This document shows positions 8,127 through 16,788 of a DNA stretch of 17,358 nucleotides, piece by piece. Position 1 is the first letter of the stretch. Each line of letters begins with the position of its first letter. The stretch covers positions 4,416 through 21,773 of the forward strand of contig WKLE02000035.1 of the NCBI GenBank assembly GCA_014885115.2. The letters run 5' to 3'. The DNA is from Asterionellopsis glacialis (Eukaryota > Bacillariophyta > Plagiogrammaphyceae > Rhaphoneidales > Asterionellopsidaceae). The notes below the pieces were generated by a model, which searched no databases, had not been told where the DNA came from, and saw only the letters and a program-made list of their open reading frames with translations. Both the position numbers and the translations under genes were made by a program.

Positions 8127-9395
8127 CTAGGGCTGCTGGAATAGCATATCTTGAACGATTTTCCATAGTACTTTTGAATTCATTTTTCGAATGATTGTGA
8201 TTCTTGGATCATTTCCATGGTGTGTTCCATACCAATCAATGGCCAGCATACCTCGAGAATGTTGCCCTGCAGTTTCAACATTCACATGTGCTTCTATTGC
8301 ATCTATGATGGTTTCCTCTGGAAACATTAAGGCAATCACAGCCAATACATCACAAGCATTGAAATCAGGTTGCACATCTGACATCGCCTTTTTGGAAGTT
8401 GACGTTTTAGGTGGAGCATACCGAACAAACTTTTCATATCCATGTTGACAAATTAGTTTTAGAAAGTTGGATCGCTTCGAATCATATGATGAAAGAGTAT
8501 CGTAGTATTCCCAAGTTACTCCTGCATCCACAGTTGTTTCCCAGGGTACTAGCACTATTTTGGTTGTATCCGTATCACAAATACCATGTTCTCCCAGCAC
8601 AATATTGGCAGCTTCTGGATCGCACCAAAAGTTAAATTCAGAAGATCGAGATGCATTTCCCTTTGCATACAGAGATCCACCCATTATATGAATGCGTTTT
8701 AATTTTTTGAGAAACGTAGGATCAAGTTTACAGGCCAAAGCTACGTTGGTTAAAGGTCCAATAGCTATCAAATCAATTGTATCAGGTGGGTTTTCTTGAA
8801 CTAGTCGTATCATAGCATTGACAGCATGTTCTTGTTGCAATGGAACATAATCTTCTAGTGATTTAGAGCTCTCATTTCCTCCCTCCCATCCACCTAATCC
8901 ATTCGATCCATGACCTACCCATGATGGTGGAGGTTGTGGAGACATGATAGGTTGAGATGCACCTTTGTAAATTTTAGGGATAATAATTGAACTTATTGGC
9001 GCCGCTTTACCATCGTTCTCTGTTGCACCTTTTACGGTGGACAAATTTTCATAATAGTTCATAGCTACAATTCGTCGGAGATTCAATGCTGCCTGGTCAG
9101 AACTTGTATTCCCAAATACAGATGTCAAGGCGAGTACTTTTGTTTCGGCATTCCTCTTTGAGTTATTGTCGAGCGCAACAAGAATAGCTAATGCATCATC
9201 AAAACCAGCATCTGTATCAATAATCACAAGTTTTTCGTTGGATGTTGTAGATTCTTCTTCGTTTGTTGGCACTACTCCTCTTGTCTCGGACGACATGTTT
9301 CTTAGGGAGGATGAAGATGTTGTAAATAGGAGTCTTTTGTGGTAGTAACGGTGGTTCACCAGTTTCCAAACAATGAATGCAGACTTAAACATCAA
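8127..9395 (-). CDS. Inosine-uridine preferring nucleoside hydrolase family protein
   Basis: A 422-residue single-exon protein of the nucleoside hydrolase family. These enzymes cut the N-glycosidic bond of ribonucleosides to give base and ribose in purine and pyrimidine salvage. The calcium- and ribose-binding signature D-T-D-A-G-F-D-D-A is at residues 60-68. I-A-I-G-P-L-T-N is at 211-218, I-M-G-G at 237-240 and E-F-N-F-W-C-D-P-E-A-A at 253-263. The C-terminal active-site position, His-Asp in classic members, reads Cys348-Asp349 (N-A-C-D-V-L-A-V). A Cys there is the mark of the group III hydrolases. The family core starts at about residue 54. The preceding 50 residues are basic and Ser/Thr-rich without acidic residues up to M34, as in a mitochondrial presequence; starting at M34 would remove it. 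The gene runs divergently from the tRNA endonuclease gene. Confidence 0.93.
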   Translation of the reverse strand: MMFKSAFIVWKLVNHRYYHKRLLFTTSSSSLRNMSSETRGVVPTNEEESTTSNEKLVIIDTDAGFDDALAILVALDNNSKRNAETKVLALTSVFGNTSSDQAALNLRRIVAMNYYENLSTVKGATENDGKAAPISSIIIPKIYKGASQPIMSPQPPPSWVGHGSNGLGGWEGGNESSKSLEDYVPLQQEHAVNAMIRLVQENPPDTIDLIAIGPLTNVALACKLDPTFLKKLKRIHIMGGSLYAKGNASRSSEFNFWCDPEAANIVLGEHGICDTDTTKIVLVPWETTVDAGVTWEYYDTLSSYDSKRSNFLKLICQHGYEKFVRYAPPKTSTSKKAMSDVQPDFNACDVLAVIALMFPEETIIDAIEAHVNVETAGQHSRGMLAIDWYGTHHGNDPRITIIRKMNSKVLWKIVQDMLFQQP

Positions 9396-9912
9396 TTAGA
9401 ATTCCAAGGGTCGATATAGTATCTCAATCGTAAGTCAAGACTAACTTCGATTCAATGCGCTATTGTTACGCTTTTCGATGGACAAGCACAGGCAGGAGGT
9501 GTCAACATCTCTCTCTAGGAATGCGAGGCGTACCGGAAGGACCCATCCCAAAACTCAAAAGATCCATCGCGCGAAATGAAAAATTATGTGCCTCATTTTT
9601 CTGAGCTCGTCTGGCTTTCAGAAAAAACATCAGCCGTGCATGAAGAAACGACTCAGATTGCCCATGTTATATTTGATGCGCTAAAAGTGCGCAATATTCA
9701 ACAAGGTCATCACTCATCACAGGATTTTTACAAAACCAGGAAATCACAAAACTCAGAAGACGCATCAGGAATAATATCAAGAGCCGCTGAATCCTGGACC
9801 TGAACAACCGACAACCGTACCATAACGATCGCATGGTGTCGGTGTCAATTACGTTCAACCACATTGCATACCACTCTCCGTCATAAAGTAGAGTGTGATC
9901 CTTCGAAAAAAC
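9396..9912. other. Divergent intergenic region
   Basis: It separates the starts of the nucleoside hydrolase (minus) and the tRNA endonuclease subunit (plus) and should hold both promoters. Open frames at 9576-9803 (+) and 9667-9864 (-) overlap each other and show no recognisable motif, so I do not call genes here. Confidence 0.55.
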
Positions 9913-10478
9913 ATGTCAAATAATACAGGAAGTAATATGGAAACATTTGATGACGATAACGAAGAGAAACGAATAGCAATTGTTCGTCGACATTTTGAAA
10001 GAAAGGGATATCGCGTTCATTCGGGGTTACAGTTTGGCTGTGAATTAGTTTTGTACGCAGATGATCCTAATCGTGTACACTCAGATTTTTGTGTCCATGT
10101 CGCACCTTCAGGTATGTTCTGCACCATGATGCATACTTGAATCTCGGACACAAAATTGTCGCCTCGACTTTCTGTGGTTTATTTCATCCATACTTTTCTC
10201 TCCGTATCGTGCTCTCTGAATTCTACATGTGCATTCTATCTACAAAACTTATTTTTAAAGATGATAGGTTGGATTGGAGAACCATGCAAACACTCGTGCG
10301 ATCCATGCCAGATTTGCACAAGACATTGATTATTGCTAGTTTGGAAAAAGTAGATGACCCGAATAATAAGGATGGATACCTGGTTCATGAATTGGCTATG
10401 GCTACAGAACATGCACCATTCCGTCACAGAAATGTCATGAAAGAAGTTGGTGCACAAATAAAACCAACTAAGAAGTGA
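9913..10478 (+). CDS. tRNA-splicing endonuclease catalytic subunit (Sen2/Sen34 type)
   Basis: Two exons, 9913-10111 and 10261-10478, encode 138 residues. The donor is GTATGT at 10112 and the acceptor TTTTAAAG ends at 10260; splicing is phase 1 and completes an Asp codon. The protein is little more than the C-terminal catalytic domain of tRNA-intron endonuclease: G-Y-R-V-H-S-G-L-Q-F-G-C-E-L-V-L-Y-A-D-D, then V-H-S-D-F, then a D-W-R-T-M-Q-T-L-V-R helix and D-L-H-K-T-L-I-I-A-S. The expected catalytic triad is present as Tyr48, His56 and Lys87. The enzyme removes introns from precursor tRNAs in complex with other subunits. Eukaryotic Sen2 and Sen34 are usually longer, with an extra N-terminal part that is absent here. 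I cannot decide between the two subunits. The start is the first ATG; an in-frame GTG upstream at 9895 is not needed. Confidence 0.82.
10112..10260 (+). other. 149-bp phase-1 intron of the tRNA endonuclease gene
   Basis: The intron begins GTATGT and ends TTTTAAAG. Joining the flanks restores the catalytic domain without a gap: V-H-V-A-P-S before and D-D-R-L-D-W after. The unspliced frame stops at 10138-10140. Confidence 0.88.
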
Positions 10479-10873
10479 CATTTTTCCTCAACTTAGCAGC
10501 GATGAGGGCAAAGAGAACATCTTGAAGAGATTTAAGGAAGTTGTTATCATCGAATAAGAGGTATCAAGCTAGAAATCTTTGTACACAGAGAATGCGCCTC
10601 TGGTATATTTTTCGTAAAAGTTTGTGATAATAACCCTGTCAACATCCCATCGTGTGGTTCGCAACAAATAGCAACAGTGACATCATTATGGAAAAGTCTT
10701 CCGCAAGTAGTGACTAATGGAAATCATCAAACGAAATCTGGACCCAGTGACCTTTAAATGTAGCAATAAATGTAACTAGATTAAATTATATTATATTATA
10801 TTGTAGCGCGAGATTTATGTGTTGTTCTTATTACTGCTCTTGTATAAATAATAATGCATGTGTGCTAGCTGCT
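10479..10873. other. Short region between convergent genes
   Basis: It holds the two 3' ends. An ATTAT-type short tandem repeat at about 10785-10802 is the only pattern seen. No gene is supported. Confidence 0.6.
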
Positions 10874-13800
10874 CTACTTGAATCTAAAAGGACCCACTCC
10901 GCTTAGGACGAAGTATGGGTGCATCATCACTTGTGTGACAGACGGTCGTTTCTTTGGGTCTTCATGGAGACATTGGGCAATTAAATCCTTGAGTCTACGG
11001 TCCTCAATACTATCTAAATCAAAGGCAAATGTCCGATCTTTTAACATTTGTGTAATCTGATTAGTGCTCTTCCCATCAAAGTAACCACGCCCGGTACTAA
11101 TTTCATACAATAACATTCCTAGCGACCATGTATCATAATTCTTTTGTAATACAAATTCAAGACTTTCGCCATTCAAGAATGCTTCTGCAAATTCAGGTGG
11201 AGAGGCTTCTGGGGTATAGTCAACAGGATTACCATTTACTTGGATAGCACTTTCAAGATCAATTCCCTTGTACTGGTAATCTCCCCTATCTGTTTCAAAA
11301 ACAATGAAGTTTTCAGCCTTCAAGTCTGTCCAAACCATACCAGCGGCATGGACGGCTTGTAAACATTGTACAACAGCTGTTGCAACATCTTTTAACTGTT
11401 TACCTTCCAATTTCCCATGCTGATGAATATGCCCCTTCAAGTCATCCTTACCCATTTCCATCACCAAGGCACACTTGTTCGAGAATGATTTGGATGTTCC
11501 AGCTGTGGAGAAGAACTCTAATCGTTTCACAAAGACTCCTCGTGACAAACCACTGACAGCAACTCTTTGGTAATTGACATATTCGCGTTTGATCGCTTCA
11601 TGACGTGAGGATACCTTGATCGCCAATGCTTCACCAACGGGTTGTCCATCTTCATCTGCACGGTAGGCCGTCCAAATTTCACTTCGGTGTTCAGATTTGT
11701 TCCCTCTTATAGGTTTTCCAGCTAATAAATATTTCCCATCCCCAATTGAGTCACCTGTCAACCTTAAACCGTCAGCGATATCTACCTTTTGGGCGGGCTT
11801 GGGTGGTGTCTTCTTAGCTTTGGGGTCAATCGTTACTATTTTTTTCTTGTTCTTTAGAGAAGGGTTTGTCTTCTTTGGTGGCAACGATGATGATACTGAC
11901 TTTGGTTTTTCTTGTTGTTTAGGTGCAACCGACGCTTTAGGTGCTGCTGTTTCCATTTTGGATGGTGGTGGCGGTTGTTGCTGTTGTTCTTCTTCAGGAG
12001 CAAGAGGTTTGCACAATCGATATTTTGATCCAGTTTCTGTCACGACAACTTTTTGTGCTTTTGCCAGTCTTGGGTACTTCAGAGGACTTGTGCGTATCGT
12101 TTCGCCATCGTCAATACTAGAGTGTTTTAGGACTGTTCCAGATACTTCACCAGCTTCATTTATTGACCAGTCATGCAATTCAGCAACCTGCATAGAAAAA
12201 GGATGAAGAGATCACGGTCATGGTCATCCAAGATAATAGAGGAAGGAAGAGGAGTGGGTGTAATGCCATGAAGGGACAATCATTAGAAAATAATTCTTCA
12301 ATGATAACAACAAAATTCGTACATGGAAAGAACTTACAGGTGTGGGTTTCAGAAAGCTCATGATTTCAGTCGCCTCCTTTAATTGATCGATCAGCGACGG
12401 TGAATCATTATCCATGATATTGTCGTCGCCATTAGTGCCAAAGAATTCGTCAATTAAGGAAGCGGAAGGATTAGTTTCCAAAGAAGCTTGTGGTTGTGGT
12501 TGCTGCTGTTCCATACGTTTTTGTTTTTCTGCTGCTTCTTCAGCCATTTTTTCTTCTTGCTTGCGTCGTTTTTCTGCTTCTTTAAAGATGCGTTGTTGTA
12601 ATGCGTTGACTTCCTTTTCCCTTGCAAGTTTGCGTTTCTTTTCCTCTAGCTCTTCTTTTGCTCGCAATTCTTCCTCCAATTTGGCCTTTTCTTTTTCCAT
12701 CGCTAGTTTACGCTGCTTTTGCTGTTCCTCCATTTGGGCCTTTTCTCTTTCAATTGCTAGTTTACGCTTCCTCTCTTCTTCCTCCAGTTGGGCCTTTTCT
12801 CTTTCCATTGCCCGTTTACGCCTGTTTTGTTCTTCTACCAATTTGGCCTTTTCACTTTCCAAGGCTTCTTGGAGTATCTTTTCTTCCTCCTCCAATCTGG
12901 CCTTTTCTCTTTCCATTGCTAGTTTGCGCTTTTCTTTCTCTCGCTCTTCCTGCAATCGTCGTTGTTCCTGCAACTGAGCCTTCTCTTTCTCCAATGCTTC
13001 GAGGCGCTTTTGTTCTTGTGCCTTTAATTCATCTTGTCGTTTCAATTCTGCTTCTTGTTGTGTCCGTTGGCGTTCTTCTTGTTTTTGTTGCGATTGGAAC
13101 TCTTTTTCATTCTTTTGAATTGCTTTCCGGCGTTCTTCTTCCTCCAATTCCCATTGTTGACGCTCTTGTTCGATTTGACGCAACATCTGCTCCTGTTCTT
13201 TTTGTTGCTTCTTTTGATCAAAACGTTGCTTTTCCAGATTCAACTTTTCTTCCGCGAGGGATTGTTTCATGCTTTCTTGTTCAACGAGCCATTGCTGTTT
13301 TTCAACTTCCAATTTATCCAACAATGCTTCTTGACGCAATCGTTCTTCTTTTTGTTCTTGATGTTGTTGATCCAACAGTTGTTTTTGTTCTTCCAACTGC
13401 TGTTCTTGTTCAACTCGTTGCGCATTCCACTTTTCTTTTTCTATTTCCATTTGTTTTGAAAAGATTTTCAGCTTATCATCGTCGTCCAAAAGGAATTGAG
13501 CATTAACATCACTCCCAGTACTAGTCAAACTGTTACCATTACCTGTTGTGAAGAAGAATGCTTCACGGCCTTTTTGAATTGCTTGAGCAGCCTTGTCTTG
13601 CAATTGCTTCATTTGAGTTTGTCTTTCCTCCTCCTCTTTTTTCTGTTGTGCCCTTTTCTTTTCTTTGGCTTCTTGTTTCTTTTTTTCTGCTTCTTTAGAA
13701 GCTTGAGCTAGTTCATCTTCCAACAATTGCACACGATCCAATGCTTCTGTTAACTTTGACTGGAATACCTCTAAAGCTGATAGGGCAGACGATTGATCTT

Positions 13801-15655
13801 TTTCAGCCGCTTGCGCACGTGATTCTAATGCTTCTTCTCTCATTACGAACTGCAATGCTGAATCAGCAGCACTTGCTTGTGCAGATGTTTTTTCTTGAAA
13901 GGCTTTATCCAATACATTTTGCATCTCTTGCAATTGATTTAAAAGCAACTCTTCTTGTTTTGCAGCAAGTTCAATATTTGTTGCCAGGCGTGTATTATTC
14001 TTAATCAGATCCTGATTTTGTTGCTGTAACTCCCATACCTGGAATTCTAAATCTGAAAATTTGGTTGCATCTTGTTTCAATGCCGATAACTTTTCGAGTG
14101 CCATGGAAAGTTGATTTGCATGTGATGATTTTACACCACCATCACTTATACTTTGTTGTTTTACATTAGTCGGTGATTTTGATTCTGCTTCCTTTTCAAC
14201 ATCCATTGCCGCGCCCTTCTTTTCTTCCAAAAGCGATAACTTAGCTGTCGCGTTTTCCAAGGCGCCGTTTGTTTCATCTAAAGTTTCTTGTAATTCATGT
14301 TTGACAGATAATGTCATGTTTAGTTCTTGTTCCAAATTCATTATTTTGGTCAAGGCTTCCTGCAATTGTCGTTGTAAGACTGATTCTTTATTCTTTGGAG
14401 AAGAAGAAGTAGAATCAACAGAAGCACTGGGACCATTATTATAGGTAGAGGACGAAGAACCCATCATGGTATCATTACGGATTGTTTTAGCAACAGATTC
14501 AAGTTCGGATACCTTGGTGCCCAAATCTCTTTCACGTTGTTGGAAGGTTTCAATCACTTCTATATTTTCTTTCAATGTTTGTTTTAACGTTGCTTGTTCT
14601 TCTTGATCTGTAGAAGTAATATTTGTGGTAGTCAATTGATTTTCTAATTCATGAATGCGTTGTAATGCCTTGGCTAAATCATCTTTAGACTTTTGTTGCG
14701 CCACAGAGGAAGCTTCGCGTAAAACTCGATCTTCTCGCAATGTTTGTGCAACAGCTTCTAACTTCAATATCTTTTGCGTGATATTGACTTCACGGTGTTG
14801 ATATGCTGATAGTTGTCCTTGTGTCATGTCTAATTTGTCTTGTAATTTAGTATTCCATGTTTGACTCACATTAAGTTGATACTCTAAATCATTTACTTTT
14901 AGCATAGCTTGACTTAATTCATACTGCGATTTTTCTTGATCTTTTGAAGCAAGTGTTGTTTCTTCTCGTATAGCTCGAGCCACGGATGTTAACTGTGAAA
15001 TTTTAAGACTTACATCACGTTCACGTTGTTGTAATTCTTGTACCTTGGCAATGTATTTAGCAGCTACCAATGTCATGGTTGCTAATTCTTGTTCGGTTGT
15101 ACCAAAGAAATGATACTGATCATTTTGATCAAGATGATACTTTTCATATTGTTCTACAGCTTTCATTAAGTCATCCTGTTGAAAATCAGGCAAGTCAAAA
15201 GGAGAAGAAGAAGCGGAAGACGAGGATGGTGATTGATTCTGACCATTCGCAGTCTGAATAGTCTTCATTTTCTGTTCATTGTCAAGATTATCTCCATTAT
15301 TTACAAAAGTTTGTGCAATTACTTGCTGTTTCAAAAGTTCCAATGCCTCTGAAGCAGATATATCAGAAGCTGTGAAAGTGGACGCGGAAGATGAGGATGA
15401 AGATTCTGTACTATTCATCTTTCCACCAAAAACACTTCCGCCATCCTCATTGACACCGTTATTGTTACTGTACTCCTTTTGAGAATTAGCAAAAGAAAAT
15501 CTTTGGTGAATGGAGGAAGTAAAAAATGGGGAGATGAGACCATTTACACTTTTTCGTGGCACTACAAAAGAAAAGGACTCGTGCACACCACAGAACAAAA
15601 GTAGAAATGCCAACGCATTTCCACGCAAAAGACGCTGCTGCATCTTGACAGCCAT
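10874..15655 (-). CDS. Plastid-targeted coiled-coil protein with C-terminal atypical protein kinase domain
   Basis: Two long frames join across a phase-0 intron: exon 1 is 15655-12338 (1106 codons) and exon 2 is 12187-10874 (437 codons plus stop), giving 1543 residues. Residues 1-26 form a signal peptide, followed by S-F-S-F-V-V-P-R at 27-34, a diatom plastid-entry motif. S-E-A-L-E at 102 and V-A-A-K-Y ... A-R-A-I-R-E at 197-230 match the paralogue at 2192-6559. A motif Q-x-R-E-[RV]-[DN] ... A-x-x-[IL]-R occurs three times, near 209, 285 and 371. Coiled coil and a highly charged E/K/R helix with 18-residue repeats (about 880-997) follow. Residues ~1107-1165 form a small domain (D-W-S-I-N-E-A-G, D-D-G-E-T-I, T-S-P-L, T-G-S-K-Y-R-L), then a Q/P/K-rich linker. 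The kinase domain spans ~1250-1535. It has A-I-K (Lys1297), Glu1308, T-D-L-K-A-E-N (Asp1394, Asn1399), I-D-L-E in place of DFG (Asp1416), P-P-E and W-S-L-G-M-L-L-Y-E. There is no clear GxGxxG loop. Metal and catalytic residues are kept, so activity is possible but not certain. Confidence 0.88.
12188..12337 (-). other. 150-bp phase-0 intron joining coiled-coil and kinase exons
   Basis: On the minus strand the donor is GTAAGT after a Pro codon (exon ends at 12338), and the acceptor is TTTTTCTATGCAG ending at 12188, after a pyrimidine-rich tract. Splicing gives K-P-T-P then V-A-E-L-H-D-W in frame. Without splicing the frame continues 37 residues into the intron and stops at TGA 12226-12224, producing a kinase-less protein. 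Confidence 0.9.
12666..13013 (-). repeat. 54-bp tandem repeats inside the coiled-coil exon
   Basis: The GGCC inside each unit recurs at 12683, 12737, 12791, 12845 and 12899, exactly 54 bp apart. A sixth, more diverged unit lies after a 24-bp insert. Each unit encodes 18 residues with consensus R-K-x-A-M-E-R-E-K-A-x-L-E-E-E. The E to K/R spacing fits a stable single alpha helix or long coiled coil. Confidence 0.9.
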
Positions 15656-16407
15656 GGTTAGTCTCTGAAGAGGATCTTTCGCTTTTGATTTGGTGTTCTT
15701 TAGATTCGTTGTTGACTGGTATAATTGATGAGGTTGATGAGATTGTATATTCCTAGCTACCTGTTGTTGGCTTTTGTTTCTCTTCGTTTCAATGTTGACA
15801 CGAGGGTTCGTACTTTTTCAAATAAGTTGAGTGATGTTTCGAACACCCCTTGTCTGTAGATTTTTCCGGTGTGGTGTTGCTCTGCTGTAAGACTCAGAGT
15901 GTCAATATTTGAAAACTGCCGATTCCAGAAAACAAAGTTTGATGGCACCGTATCCTACGGTATGTTTTCGATCAACAGTATGGTGGGCCCAGTAGAGAAG
16001 GGTACTTTTGAAAATCTTCTTTGTTAGGATTGAAAAGTGCTACTTTTATGTGTGTTTGCACTCAAATTTCCCATACAAAATCGTTCCGACGTGAAAGTTT
16101 ACAGATCGGAATTCGTATCGTATGTTTTCTACGAGACTATTGTACTGAAAAAATCCAGAAAACCAATCTTGCAAACGCCAGCTGCTTTATTTTTTGGGAG
16201 CTTTTTCTTGGCGCAACACCACCACAAAAGGTTTTGCTGGCAACAGTGTCTTTGTGACAGGTGCGTGATAAATCGCGCATGAAAAACAGATGTACCTGTA
16301 ACTTCAACTTCAACAACTTCTCTCCTTTGCGTGAATCTTTCCCAATTGTGAAGGTCCTACTTCCAACAAGGAAGAAAAAAATCTTATTTTTCTTGACCGT
16401 TGAATCG

Positions 16408-16418
16408 TACCAGGTACT
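16408..16418. repeat. GTACCAGGTAC palindrome
   Basis: An 11-bp palindrome with one central base, GTACC-A-GGTAC. It shares its arms with the palindrome at 7290-7305 and those at 16588-16611. Confidence 0.7.
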
Positions 16419-16587
16419 TCTTGAGATGATGTATGAATCACATATAAATTGTGTTCTTGTAAAGATACCTATACTTCACAAACACTTATTGTTCATGTTA
16501 ATGCATGAAGACTTTATATTCCAACTGAAATTCCAAATTTTTGGCGAACTTGGAGGGAAAATTCAAAAAAATAATTCGTTTCGGAGT

Positions 16588-16611
16588 GTACCTGGTACGA
16601 AGTACCTGGTA
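16588..16611. repeat. Two closely spaced GTACCTGGTA sites
   Basis: GTACCTGGTAC at 16588-16598 and GTACCTGGTA at 16602-16611 are repeated 14 bp apart, about 180 bp before the start codon of the lectin-like gene. They could be binding sites or remnants of a small repeat family. Confidence 0.75.
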
Positions 16612-16788
16612 TCGTTACAAAGATATCGATCTTTCTCATTCTTCTTTCTAAAAACACCATATTATTCAATTCAGTATTTATTATGAGCGCCAAATCTTCA
16701 AACATAGCAAAGCAGTAGTGCTTGCGATTTCCTTATTCAAATTATCGTTGTCTTCCTCATTGTCTTTCATAAAACTACATCAACATTG

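Larger units (their letters stand above)
15656..16788. other. Divergent intergenic region with GTACCWGGTAC motifs
   Basis: It lies between the starts of the kinase gene (minus) and the lectin-like gene (plus) and should hold both promoters. Open frames within it (for example 16021-16257 and 16261-16686) overlap in different frames and show no recognisable domain. Noted structure: an inverted repeat ACCGTA-TCC-TACGGT at 15947-15961 and GTACC/GGTAC palindromes at 16408-16418 and 16588-16611. Confidence 0.55.

Noticed and set aside
9576..9864. Overlapping open frames between the hydrolase and endonuclease genes
   Set aside because: They oppose each other, are short, and have no domain or sensible composition. 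The region is better read as a divergent promoter.
12188..12193. Met-Gln as the start of a separate kinase gene
   Set aside because: The ATGCAG is the end of the intron acceptor. A start here would leave the kinase without a leader, and the upstream frame splices into it in phase.
12224..12337. The 37-residue tail as the true C-terminus of the coiled-coil protein
   Set aside because: It is intron sequence beginning with GTAAGT and has no similarity to the rest. It would exist only in an unspliced transcript.
12622..13506. 294-residue plus-strand open frame, with others antisense to both coiled-coil genes
   Set aside because: These are shadows of E/K/Q-rich coding on the opposite strand. They are low-complexity hydrophobic runs without start context or domains, while the minus strand has a consistent gene with a signal peptide.
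16021..16705. Several 60-140 residue open frames before the lectin-like gene
   Set aside because: They overlap in different frames and on both strands, contain the palindromic repeats and show no conserved motif.
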